A DNA stretch of 64,000 bases from Eutypella sp. D-1 (taxonomy: Eukaryota > Ascomycota > Sordariomycetes > Xylariales > Diatrypaceae), in NCBI GenBank assembly GCA_023313575.1, contig JAJTTP010000016.1, positions 620,001-684,000 on the forward strand. Reading direction: 5' to 3'. Positions 24,160-34,432 of this stretch are shown one piece after another. Position numbers and translations under genes: made by a program. How positions within the stretch are numbered: position 1 is the stretch's first letter; each line of letters begins with the position of its first letter. Under the pieces are notes generated by a model that saw nothing but the letters and a program-made list of their open reading frames with translations, was not told the DNA's origin and ran no database searches.

Positions 24160-25832
24160 TCAAGGAATGTATTTGAACACATCCCGCTTCGACTCATGAG
24201 GGATGAACCCAAGCTCACGGATCGCCTCCTCGCTGAGCCCTAGGCCCTCCCCGGGAGCAGCCCTGAGCGCGTGACCCGGGCACGTGTACAGCTTCTTGAG
24301 TTCGTACTTGGGGACACCGGCGGCGCGGATCCGCCAGTACCCGTACGAGTGGTGGCCGACGTGCTCGGTCAAGCCGATGCGGATGTTGCCGTTGTCCGAC
24401 ACGTCGCGGCGGACGAGGCCTACCACCCCGTCCATGTCTAGCTCCCCGGCCTCGTGGGCCATCATCATCGCACTCGCTAACCCCGGCGCCCATGACCGCA
24501 TCGCTCGGATCAGGTGCGCGCACAAGAAGGATTCCGTCAGCTCGAGCCCCCTCCATTGCTTCCGGCACCGCTTTGCTAGGCGCTCGTGCTCCGCTAGGAA
24601 TGCTACGCCGCTCGCGAAGTCCCGCCGTTTGATCGTCAGGAAGGCGTAGACTTTTTATGGGGTAGCAAGGCAGTAATCTTGGTCAGCCTGCTTCTGACAA
24701 TGGGATTAAAGAAATGGGACTAGGTAAGGAGAGGGGGGCTTCTTGGGGTTCGGTACTCACACGAATCCCATGGATCTAATTGTGCTCTCTGCCATTCCAG
24801 ATCCATGGCGACTCCGTTGTCACAAGTTGAGCCGGAAGAGGCGGAAGACATGGAGACGGGATAGGCATTAGAGGCGGCCCGCTTGGCGGGGACCAGCGGC
24901 TTAGGCCCGGCATCTTTGCTCCCCTCCTGTCTGGTCTGGGGATCCGTGGTCTTTCTCAACTTCTCAAATAAAGCTTCCAGTCTGGCTCGTCTGCCGCGGT
25001 CGATACTCTGCGTCCAGGCGTCCACTCCCATCTCCGCCCACTCCGACTGGCTCGGGCTCGCGTCCTGCTCCCCGCCGTGGTCTCCGGTGGAAATTTCAAG
25101 CTGTTGCGGTGGCAGTTGCCCTGGTGCTGGTGGAAAGAGTAGGATTTCTTTTCGCTGCGGCGGCCACGAGCCCTGCGATCCCGGCCCCTCGTCTCCTGCA
25201 GCGGATGACGGGAGTGAGGCGTCGACATCAAACGTAGCTCTGCTCATCCCCGCCGAGCTGGATTGGGGTCCCGTGCAGCTTCCCCCCTTATCCAATTGGC
25301 CTGATGTCTTGTGGATTATCGGCCCGCTCATGCCGCGGTTGGAGCCTGAGCCGAGTAAATCATGGCACCTGAAATTGCCAATTGACGCGCCGCTCCCATC
25401 GGATGGGGAATCGTTAAAGCCAGGTCGCTGGGTAACGGGCCCTCGGCCTGTCCCGAATGAAATGTTTCCTCGGTCTAGCTTTTGCATCACCTTCTGGCGG
25501 GCTTGTTTACGCGTTTTCCTATCATGCGTTGTTGATCGCAGCGCGGAAAGCCGCCGGACGCGCGGTGCTGGGGGCAATGGGATTTCTGCCCCTGCAGCCG
25601 CCGCCGCGGAGTCATCGGTCACTACCTGCTCGTCGCCTCTGTGCTTCACTACTGAACTGAGCGCCGATGAACCACCCGGCGTGCAAGCTTCGCTGGTCTT
25701 TGTCGGCGTCCCGGTGTGCGTCTCCTCGGCTGCGGCTGGTTGTTCCTGTTGTTGTCTGGCTAGGCTGCCCTGTATGTCCTTCAGGGTGGCTAGTAGACCC
25801 AGAATCGTCTTCTCGTGGTTTGTCTCCTCCAT
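24160..25832 (-). CDS. Uncharacterised fungal protein, 520 residues, two exons
   Basis: Exons 24761-25832 and 24160-24650 (coding order) join T|TC to give WDSFYAFLTIKRRDF in phase. I do not recognise the family. The first two thirds are Ser/Pro/Gly-rich and disordered, with a basic patch RKTRKQARQKVMQKLDRGN that could be a nuclear signal. The last 160 residues look folded: FYAFLTIKRRDFASGVAFLAEHERLAKRCRK style helices, then GLVRRDVSDNGNIRIGL, HHSYGYWRIRAAG and a Cys/His-bearing TCPGHAL, ending GFIPHESKRDVFKYIP. No signal peptide or membrane span. Both exons are supported by long open frames, coherent phase and charged/hydrophobic periodicity in the C-terminal part. Confidence 0.7.
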
Positions 25833-27135
25833 GGTTTTAGAGATGGCTGTTGCGTTGTGGGCAGCGGGGGGCCTTCTGCAGGCAATGCGGCTACAATGTT
25901 TCTCGAGTCTTGGCTCGTGGTGAAGCGGCGTACGAGGGAAGTTGCTTAGTTACTAACCAGAGGGTTGAGTTGTGTTTGCCAGGAGGTCGAGGACGCAGAA
26001 TGGGGACAGCTGATGTACCACTCATAACCTTTACGTTAGAATGGTAAGACCAAGGTGTGACCTAAGGGACATCCCATTTCATACCCATTCCCTACCTACG
26101 GGCTGAGGCATGAAACCTTGCCTGAGAAACCTTTTACAACACATCTGAATGCACCGTTTTATCTCCTAAGGAGGTCTCCTTATGCCTTTCTCTTCTCAGC
26201 ATTATTCAAGGCATCGTGGCATTTGAGGTCGCCTACTCATCAGCTGTGCAAGACTCTTGGTAGTCTCGGTTCTGATATGAGTCAACGTTGAAAGGCCAAA
26301 ACAGCAGGCTGCTGCTGCAACCATAGGCATAAAGGTACGGCTACTTCTTGCGAATCAAAGAAACCCAGGAAGCAAGCATACAGTCCTATTCTATTTTTAG
26401 TAGGTCTGATATAAGGCAAATCGCTAACATTACAATACGTCAACTCTAGTCCAGCGTGGTGTGATACCGGCCGTAGCCGCGGTCTCTGTCTTGCCCTGTC
26501 CTGCGTTGTTTTGTGGTCTATAAAAGTGGCGATAGCTTCAACTAGAGACTGCTACTGCATCAAAGTTCTAGGCAGTGATCGCACTAGATTCTAACTAGTT
26601 GCTCTGCTTGGGCTTGATCCAAGCCGCTATTTTTATCTCGAAGGGGAATTTCCCACTTTCATCCCCGTTGTCCCTCTGCACCCCCTTCCCTCTAATTCAT
26701 GCGGACCACATCGTATATGAACAAACTTGTCACAGCCTGATTGATAAGTCAATATTACCTCGTGGTGGAGCAGTTGAGACCCCTGCTTCTGCTGTTAGTC
26801 GTATGCAGCCCGTTCAAAGTGACTCACTTGTTTATTTCCACCACGACCGTTTCAGCCAAGACTAGCCGTCGGTGAGTGAGAGTCGCCCGAAGGCTCGGGC
26901 TATCTTTCCACATGTTTATATTTTCCCACGTACTTAATGTGAAGGTTCCTCGATTCGAATGGCTTGACATGCAGTCCTCTCTCCAGTGACGGCCACTACA
27001 GCGACCGGTTTCAGATCGTCCCCGCTTCCCCAAGCGCCTGGGGTTATATAGCTCCCTACTCGAATACCGCCTTATCATCAGGATATCACCAAGTCCATTC
27101 ATCGTTATATTGTTTCAACCTTTGGAATCTTCGGC
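25833..27135. other. Divergent intergenic, 1.3 kb
   Basis: Between the divergent unknown gene (-) and the S9 peptidase gene (+). It has a lower GC content than the genes, and no supported gene. A small GCTTGG/CCAAGC hairpin lies near 26606-26624. Confidence 0.5.
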
Positions 27136-29127
27136 ATGAGAACCAAGATAACCCGCGCGGAGCGGCGTAGCCCTGTCCCCTCAGACATCACCAGGGTAGT
27201 GCGCATCGGAGACCTAGCGGTATCACCCCACGGAGACCGGCTCCTCTTCACGCACAGCAGCCTGAAAGAGAGCGGCGATGCGAGGGACCGATCATTATGG
27301 CTTCTGGACGTTGGGGCGCAAACACCAACGAAGACGTTCGCCGGCGCAGACAGCCCGGCTTGGGCGCCGGGTGAGGGCTCCACATTCGCTTTCCTGCGCC
27401 CTGATGACGACGGGCTGCCCCAGGTCTCTATAGCAACGAGGGACGGCAGTCGCGTCGGTGTTCTGTCAAACGTTCCAGGGGGCGTCGACGAATTCCGCTG
27501 GTCCCCCGACGGGAAACTCATTGCGGCTATCTCGACCTCATCGTGTGAGCCGCTGCCTGATGGGGTGCGCATACATACACATGCGCTGTTCCGCTCTGGA
27601 AATAGCTACATGGATACCCCTTCGCCGTCTCAGATTTGGATTCTAGACGCCAGTGCTGGGGCTTCATGCACGGCGTCGGAAGGACGACAGCTTACATATA
27701 GCAGCACGTCCAAGACGCTGTGCTTTTGGTCGAACGACAGCCAGTTTATCTACTTTACTACCGATGATGCGAAGGAGGCTTACTACGGAGACGCCACATC
27801 TTCATTGCGAAAAGTGAGTGTGGTGGACGCTGCTGAGAGTCTGGTGTACGAACTCAAAGAGCCCGGAACTGGTGGCAATATGAGTTCGGCACCAGAGCTC
27901 CTTCTCAGTCCAGACGGCAGCCATTTCGCATTTTCGATCGGAGACCCCAGAGCGCCCGACGAGTTTGCTCTGGACAAGATCTATGTCGTGGATCTGGCCT
28001 CTGGCCACACCAGAGGTATTACGGACAATTACGATCGGGAGGTCGGTGGTGATGGGTTTCTATGGCGGGATAACCATCGAATCATCGCTATCAACTCTGA
28101 TCATGGGAATGCGAATGTGGTCGAGATTGATATCCACAGCGAGGTTGTGACCCCTATTTGGACGGGAGAACACGTTGTGCATAACATCAGCTATGCAAGC
28201 CTTTCGCACGGCGTCTTTGGTGTCTCATCTACCTTCATCAACCCTACTGAGATATACGAGGTCTCCTCTGAAGGCGCTGCGACACCGCTTACAGCAGTCA
28301 ACAACTTTCTGGTGGATGAGCTTGCTCTATCAGCACCGGAGAAGATTAGCTACCCGGGTCCCGGGGGGCAGACTATTTATGGGCATCTTTACAGACCCCC
28401 AAATTTCACCGAGGAGAACTCCTACGGCATGGCCACCACCGCTCACGGTGGCCCGTACAGCTGGTGGAACAGCCAGTTTGCGATGGACGTCCAATGCATG
28501 GCAGCTGCAGGGTACCTTGTTTTCCAACCCAACCCGAGAGGCAGCGTGTCCTATGGACAGGATTTCGCCAGCGCGTTAGCTGAAGGTTGGCCCGGTCCGG
28601 AATATGACGATATCATGGCAGGCATCGATTACTTGGCACAACGTCCGTTCGTAGATCAGACCAGGTTAGCGATCATAGGGGCTTCTGCGGGAGGGACCTT
28701 GGTGGACTGGGCCATAACACACACGGACCGCTTCGCAGCCGCGATCTCGATCAGCGATATCGCCGACTTCAACGCGTATTGGTTCCTCGGCGACCAACCC
28801 GAACTAGAAAACCCTGGCGGTCAGCCCTGGCTTTCGCAGACCGACAAGGCGTTATCGCCCATTACCTACGGCACGAACGTCAAAACGCCCACATTGTTCG
28901 TATCGGGCACCAGTGACTTCCGAACGCCGGCGGCCTCCGGATCGGAGATTATGTTTAGATTACTCAAGTACCTGCGTGTGCCCACGGCGCTGATCGAATT
29001 CGAGGGCGCAGGCCACGCTATCTCGTCGAGCGATAATATTCATCACTCAGCGTTGAGTGTCCGTTATCAGCTTAGGTGGCTGGACCGTCACTTGAAGGGG
29101 GTGGCTGCCCCGGAATTCGATATCTAG
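27136..29127 (+). CDS. S9 (prolyl oligopeptidase) family serine peptidase, DPP5/AAP-like
   Basis: Single exon, 663 residues, ATG at 27136. The N-terminal half is a WD40-like beta-propeller (WSPDGKLIAAIS, LLSPDGSHFAFSIGD). The C-terminal alpha/beta hydrolase has the nucleophile in GASAGG (Ser517), with Asp594 in SGTSDFRTP and His627 in EGAGHAIS, spacing typical of S9 enzymes. HGGPYSWWNSQF is the oxyanion region. These enzymes cleave short peptides or acyl-aminoacyl peptides. No clear signal peptide is seen, so it is likely cytosolic. GASAGG replaces the more common GGSYGG. Intronless, unlike the next gene; bacterial-style sequence and possible transfer are inference. A secreted amidase follows on the same strand. 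Confidence 0.9.
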   Translation: MRTKITRAERRSPVPSDITRVVRIGDLAVSPHGDRLLFTHSSLKESGDARDRSLWLLDVGAQTPTKTFAGADSPAWAPGEGSTFAFLRPDDDGLPQVSIATRDGSRVGVLSNVPGGVDEFRWSPDGKLIAAISTSSCEPLPDGVRIHTHALFRSGNSYMDTPSPSQIWILDASAGASCTASEGRQLTYSSTSKTLCFWSNDSQFIYFTTDDAKEAYYGDATSSLRKVSVVDAAESLVYELKEPGTGGNMSSAPELLLSPDGSHFAFSIGDPRAPDEFALDKIYVVDLASGHTRGITDNYDREVGGDGFLWRDNHRIIAINSDHGNANVVEIDIHSEVVTPIWTGEHVVHNISYASLSHGVFGVSSTFINPTEIYEVSSEGAATPLTAVNNFLVDELALSAPEKISYPGPGGQTIYGHLYRPPNFTEENSYGMATTAHGGPYSWWNSQFAMDVQCMAAAGYLVFQPNPRGSVSYGQDFASALAEGWPGPEYDDIMAGIDYLAQRPFVDQTRLAIIGASAGGTLVDWAITHTDRFAAAISISDIADFNAYWFLGDQPELENPGGQPWLSQTDKALSPITYGTNVKTPTLFVSGTSDFRTPAASGSEIMFRLLKYLRVPTALIEFEGAGHAISSSDNIHHSALSVRYQLRWLDRHLKGVAAPEFDI

Positions 29128-29852
29128 TTCATATATAGGCGCAAAAACAACGGCTGGTCATGGTCATTATGCCCGATTCCGGCTATGCTGAAACCTGCTA
29201 TGGCAAACCTGTGTTCGCTCGGCTGGTGAGTCGAGGGGACTGGCTACTTAGCTTGCACGGTAAGTCGAGAAGCACTTGGCTAGTCTACTGACTCTGTGCG
29301 TAATGAAGTTTCATCTCTGCTTAGGTAGGCACTGTGATTAAAGCTTGCAGTGATATAGTTCAAGAACGAAAGCTTTTAACCAGCTCCCATTCTACATGTC
29401 TCCATCTTAGAGCCGCAGTTCGATTGGTAAGTCGTTGAAGTTGGTGAGACTTGGGGTGCCTACAGGCTTGGAGCGCTTGACCATGATGAGCCTCGCTGCT
29501 GAACCAGGCATGGTAACATGGAAGTGTCCCCTTCAAGCCTAACAACCTTTGGTAAGTGGCCACGCAGTTAGATACTGAGGGACGGAACCCTTTAGGTCTG
29601 CCAGGTATGTATCTAGGGTAACTTCTAAGGTTGCTTTGTCGAGGTAGTAAAGTATCGCTGACAAGTGTCGGTTGTACATGTGCATGCGTCATCTCTTTGT
29701 TGTACCACCCCATCGAAGCCCCAAAACTCAAAAGTAACAAGTCCTGTTGGGCATAAGTCAGTGCTACATCAGAGCCTCATTTTTCCCAAGACCTTGACTT
29801 CCCGCTCATTTCCTCTACTCTGTGTCACCCTCCTCTACTCTTCTCGGAAACT
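29128..29852. other. Intergenic, 725 bp
   Basis: Between the peptidase and the amidase gene, both on plus. The last 100 bases are pyrimidine-rich before the amidase ATG. No gene is supported. Confidence 0.5.
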
Positions 29853-32265
29853 ATGGCAAAGCGCGTTTTTCAATTTCACATAATCCATACATTGCTAGTT
29901 GCTTCGATTTTCCAGTCGAGACCCTCAGCCCTTGCCTGTGCAGCTGTTCCCCCTTTTTTATCAGGCCTTATAAGCAACGTTACTCAAACAGACGCCGTTT
30001 CTTTTACCCAGCTTACGAAACAGTCTCATTTTCAAGCGTTTAACAGGCTCTCACAACAAAAGCCGATGGCCGAGTCTATTTCGTTTCCTTCTACCGTCAA
30101 TATGTATGATGGAGAGAACACGCAAAGGATGATGCTTGGGGTGACAGCGGAAGACCTTCAAGGTCTCCTAGGCAATGGCTCATTGACAAGCGAAGAGCTT
30201 ATCAACATTTCCCTGCATCAAATCGAACGTTTTGACCAAAAGGGACCTTGCCTACGTGCCATGATCAACGTTGCCCCGCGTGAGAAACTTTTGACGCAAG
30301 CACGTATATTAGATGAGGAGAGGCGGCAAGGAAAGCTTAGGGGGCCTTTGCATGGCATTCCCGTCATTCTGAAGGTACTTAAGACCCCAATAATATTACT
30401 TCTCGAAGGCATATAATGTAATTCTCTACCTTCACTTGTATATCTCTCGCACGGAAGCTGTTCCATATGATTATGCTATCTCCAAATGCTATAGATTGAC
30501 TTGAACAGGATATAATTAATACGGATCCGTATTGGGAACTTCCTACGACCCAAGGTGCCAAGGTTCTTGAACATGCCAAGAACCACAGTCAGTCGAAACT
30601 GGTTGAAAAGGTTCTAAAAGCTCTTGCCCATATTTATCAACTATGCGTGGTTCTAATGACCGATTACAGCTCTTGGAGGCCGGCCTGATAATCGTTGGCA
30701 AGGCAAACCTGTCTGTGAGTAACGGAAACACGAATTGATCATAACCCACTCTGACAGTTATTTCCAGGAGTTTGGTGCTGGAAAGTATGCTGATTAACAC
30801 CTTGACTCTGGAGATACATGTCTAACTTTTGTGAAGGGGGGAGAAGGGGGTTGGGGGACTGTCAGCTCTGGGAGGCCAGGCAAAGTCTGCGTATGTCGCA
30901 GGGGAGATTAAGAAAGAAGACAAAGGTCTCGCCAACGTCGTACGTCTCTTTTTCTATAACAGTGAAAGTCTGAATAGCCGTGGTTTTACTAACAATTAGC
31001 AACTTAGAATCCGGGGGGTTCATCGACTGGATCTGCCCTGGCTGTTGCAGCCGGTTACAGTCCTATTTCGATCGGTGGAGAAGCTGACGGCTCGTTGACA
31101 ACTCCAGCCAGTAGAGCGGCTCTGTATGCTCTCAAATGTACACCCCAGACCATCTCAACAGAAGGCATTTTCCAGACTGTCCCAACTTTTGAGACAGTTG
31201 GCGGGATGGCCAAGTCAGTCAAAGATTTGGCGGCCATTACTCAGGTCATATTGCAGGCTGCCAGGGAGCCGAAATCGATGAAAGTCGAGTTCCAAAGTGA
31301 CTGGCAAGGAATCCGCCTCGGCTTCGTTGACCCACCAAAATGGAAGCTACCAGACTTTCTGTTCGACTCGGACGAGGCCTATCTAGCACAAGTTGTAAGT
31401 ATCTTTATCTCAATGAGCTTGACAAGCTGTCCATTTACCTCTAACAATATTTGGCAGAAAGGGGCAATCGAACAAGCTATTGATGTGATCCGAAGCGGTG
31501 GTGGGACTGTCAATTACCCTATCAACCTCACTCATCCTTTTGATATTAAGTTCAAGGGGGAGTCAGGGTTTCTCAAAGTCCTTAGTTAGTCTTTCGACAA
31601 CAAGGTCCTTCCATCTCTTGTATGTCTACTAACGCAATCTTGCAGCCGGCGAATTTCGTGATGCCGTCAACAAATACCTAGCTCACCTTAGCGAGACACC
31701 GGTCAGGACCTTAGCCGAGATTATCGACTGGAATGAGAAGCATCCAGAAGATCAGGCCGGGATAGGTCAGCTTGCCTTCGAGAGCTTCTTTCTTACTTTT
31801 TTTCTTTTTGGCGTTTAATTACTGACGAGCGTGGCAGATCAGGCATATTTCATCGCGTCACAGAACGACACGACGACCCCTGAAGAGCTTGCTGAAGCTC
31901 GAAACTTTGTCAAACGTGCTTCTGGGGAGGAGGCTATCTTCAAAGTCATGGATGAACTACAGCTCAATGCCATCTGTGCACCAACAGACGGTCCTATCTG
32001 CACCCTAGCAGCGATGGCAGGTAAGTTCTATGCTTTCACCTCTATATAGTTCGGTCTTCACTAATTATGTTCAGGCTGTCCTACCGCATGTGTCCCCTTG
32101 GGTTACCTTGAACCGAGTGGTCGGCCTTTTGGATTACACTTTGTCGCAAGACCTGGAAGAGAGGACCTCCTCGTTCGACTGATGAGTGCTTGGGAGGCAA
32201 CGTTTCCCGCCCGCAAGTTGCCACCGTCGCTACTTGAGGTGCTAGGAGAGGTCGTGAAATTGTAG
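29853..32265 (+). CDS. Secreted amidase, amidase-signature family, ten exons
   Basis: Exons 29853-30374, 30509-30610, 30670-30714, 30768-30784, 30837-30939, 31008-31394, 31458-31584, 31646-31765, 31838-32020 and 32075-32265 give 598 residues, all in phase. A hydrophobic N-terminus (FHIIHTLLVASIF) looks like a signal peptide; a later ATG at 30066 would remove it. The amidase triad is intact: Lys174 in HGIPVILKD, cis-Ser268 in PGGSSTGSA and nucleophile Ser292 in EADGSLTTPA, 24 residues apart as in FAAH. It should hydrolyse C-N amide bonds; substrate unknown. Exon 4 is only 17 nt, so gene callers may break the model. It lies between an S9 peptidase and a MITE. Confidence 0.88.
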
Positions 32266-32443
32266 GGTATCGGGTTCGCTAACGGCTACCGTACCGAGTG
32301 TGCGCGTTGACTGGGGGCTGTTAAACAGTGGGAGTAGCGTATGTAGTGGTAGGAATTTAATCGATCTATTGTGCATCAGTTGAAGTTAAGTGTATTTGGA
32401 AATACCAGCCAGTCCAGTTGATCACGCCTTGCGACGACCCCGA
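32266..32443. other. Amidase 3' flank up to the MITE
   Basis: Short 3' flank. On the minus strand it holds 26 open codons (down to a TAG at 32366-32368) that match in frame with the open stretch on the far side of the MITE. Confidence 0.4.
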
Positions 32444-33229
32444 TAACGTATTTGACGTTGGCTTTAAACCATGATAGGTTTTGGGCGACCTTTTAATCAA
32501 AATCGCACATTTTTACTCCCACCATAACCCCTAAAACTATCACCTAGCCAACCTACCTAATAGGCCATATAGCCCACTATTTAACTCATTAAATAATTCC
32601 TTTAGTTAGCCAAACCTTCTAAACTTTCTTCTTGCTATATAAAAAACCATCACCAATACCACCACTATCATCCCGCTTATGACAGCCTTATCTGGGCCTA
32701 TAGTAGCCACAAGAGCCCGACCTACGCCTACGATAGCCACCTAAATAGCCACCCACGAAAGCCGCCCATAATCCCCTAAAGCCGCCCACGATAGCCACCC
32801 GCAATGCCCTGAAGCCACTCATGATAAGTGCCCATGATGCCTTCTTGATAGTAGTGATTCACATATGCTCAGGGTGTTTTAATGGATTAGATACCTATTC
32901 AGTAGCTAAGATAGTGGCTTAGGCGCTATATTCAGTGGGTATTAGGCTAAACTTCAAGGGGCTATAACAAGGGTTTTAGTGCATTTAGATAGTGGGTAAA
33001 AATCAAAGGGTGGCCCAAAACCTATCGTGGCCCAAAACCAGGTCAAATACGTTACCGGTCCGTTGAACACACTGGCCGGAATCTCAATATCAACCCATCC
33101 CGAGGTCGTAATACGACCGTTGAATACGTACCGATTATCGATTTTGCTCACTCCATGACTCAACTGTAATGACAGGATATCATAAATCCAACCATCTAAC
33201 GGCATAATAGGGGCCGGAAAGGTTGGAGG
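32366..33229 (-). pseudogene. Possible coding fragment split by the MITE
   Basis: On the minus strand an open stretch runs from about 33229 (ATG at 33205) to the right MITE end and reads like protein (GWIYDILSLQLSHGVS, YVFNGRITTSGWVDIEI, PASVFNGP). Taking the element and one TA out conceptually leaves the frame open on the other side for 26 codons to a TAG at 32366. I do not recognise a family, and no start or splice site upstream is clear, so this may be the tail of a broken gene or chance. Confidence 0.3.
32446..33052. mobile_element. MITE with TA target duplication and about 55-bp inverted ends
   Basis: The 607-bp element is bounded by TA (32444-32445 and 33053-33054). Its ends read ACGTATTTGAC inward from the left and the exact inverse at the right. 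Similarity continues about 55 bp, including GATAGGTTTTGGGC and ACC, with mismatches that are largely C/T. There is no transposase frame. The middle (about 32700-32830) holds degenerate repeats of AGCCACCCACGA type. TA duplication and the inverted ends suggest a Tc1/mariner-type non-autonomous element; the exact family is unknown. Confidence 0.8.
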
Positions 33230-33532
33230 TTAGAGGGAGAGGGGAGGGGGGTGTTGTTTGAAACAGACTTGGTAGGTAGAATTGTTCTTTTGGAATGATA
33301 AACTTAGGTCACTATACTATTTCTCAATTGAACAAGATCGATATATTCACTTTGTCTTCGTACTAATTCGATGATACTTTCTATTAACCACAAAAACGAT
33401 CCGGAACAGTGTCCTTATAGAATCGAAGGACCGACCTGGCTAGCACAATCAAAACCATTTCCAATAATCTTTATGAAGTGCGCTGTCGACGATGAACTCA
33501 TCCTAAGCTCCTGAAAAATGTAGATTTGCCCT
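33230..33532. other. 3' flank of the SDR gene
   Basis: About 300 bp of AT-richer DNA downstream of the SDR stop. Nothing recognised. Confidence 0.4.
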
Positions 33533-34432
33533 TCAAGCGCCACCGATGCGCTTGAATAAGTCTTCTCCAAGCTTTTCGGTTGATGTGTGCACATGATAAC
33601 CGTCCTCATTGACGATCTGATCCCAGTTGTCCCTGATGGTCTCCACAGTCCAATCACCATCGCGCGAACCCTGGAACCCATGAGTCTCGGCCAAGAAGAT
33701 CTTCGTCGCGACTCTAGCCTGGGCGCCGAAGACTTCTCCGTTAGCATCGCAGTCCTCGTGCGATACCCACACCACCAACCTGGCGGGCTCAGAAGCTGGC
33801 ATGTACTTCTGAAGAAAGCCCTTGGTCTGTTCGTCCGTGTTCTTCTCAACAGAAGGCGTGAACCCCGTCGTCGCGACGGCATTGACGTGGATGTTGTAAG
33901 GCTTTCCCTCGCAGGCGAGAGACTTTGTGAAACCCACGAGACCCAGCTTCGCGGCCGAGTAAGTCGTGTTTAAAGACATACCGAACATGGTGTGCGAGGA
34001 GATCATGACCACACGGCCGTACTTCTGCTTCTGCATGTGCGGCCATGCCGCCTGTGTGACGTTGAACGCTCCGCCGATGTGCGTATCGAGCATAGCAGTC
34101 ATCTGCTCATGGCTGATTTTCTCGAAGGGGAGATATTCGGCATATCCCGCGTTGTTGATGATGATATCAATACGGCCGAAGGTGTCGATGGCTTTCTTGA
34201 CCAAGGCATCGGCTACGGTCTTGTCTGCCACGCTGCCAATATGGACAATGGCCTTTCCACCAGCCCTGGTGATGTCGTCAGCCGTGCTCTGGGCTGTCGT
34301 GGCCGTCATGCTGTTCACGACGACACTGGCCCCGAGACTGCCCAGAAGGAGGGCATGTTCGCGACCGAGTCCGCGTCCGGATCCAGTGACGATCGCGACT
34401 CGATTGTCGAAACGAACTGGGTTTGCTGACAT
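33533..34432 (-). CDS. Short-chain dehydrogenase/reductase (SDR)
   Basis: Single exon, 299 residues, ATG at 34432. Classical SDR motifs are intact: TGSGRGLG (T16-G23) for the dinucleotide, NNAG at 93-96, Ser145/146, and the catalytic YSAAK (Y158, K162). The sequence resembles the dehydrogenase unit of peroxisomal multifunctional (HDE/Mfe2-like) enzymes (GRGLGREHALLL, CEGKPYNIHVNAVATTG), with a family-like tail WDQIVNEDGYHVHTS. It lacks a C-terminal SKL, so cytosolic location is likely. Substrate cannot be told. No intron. The gene is separated from the amidase by the MITE. Confidence 0.92.
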   Translation of the reverse strand: MSANPVRFDNRVAIVTGSGRGLGREHALLLGSLGASVVVNSMTATTAQSTADDITRAGGKAIVHIGSVADKTVADALVKKAIDTFGRIDIIINNAGYAEYLPFEKISHEQMTAMLDTHIGGAFNVTQAAWPHMQKQKYGRVVMISSHTMFGMSLNTTYSAAKLGLVGFTKSLACEGKPYNIHVNAVATTGFTPSVEKNTDEQTKGFLQKYMPASEPARLVVWVSHEDCDANGEVFGAQARVATKIFLAETHGFQGSRDGDWTVETIRDNWDQIVNEDGYHVHTSTEKLGEDLFKRIGGA

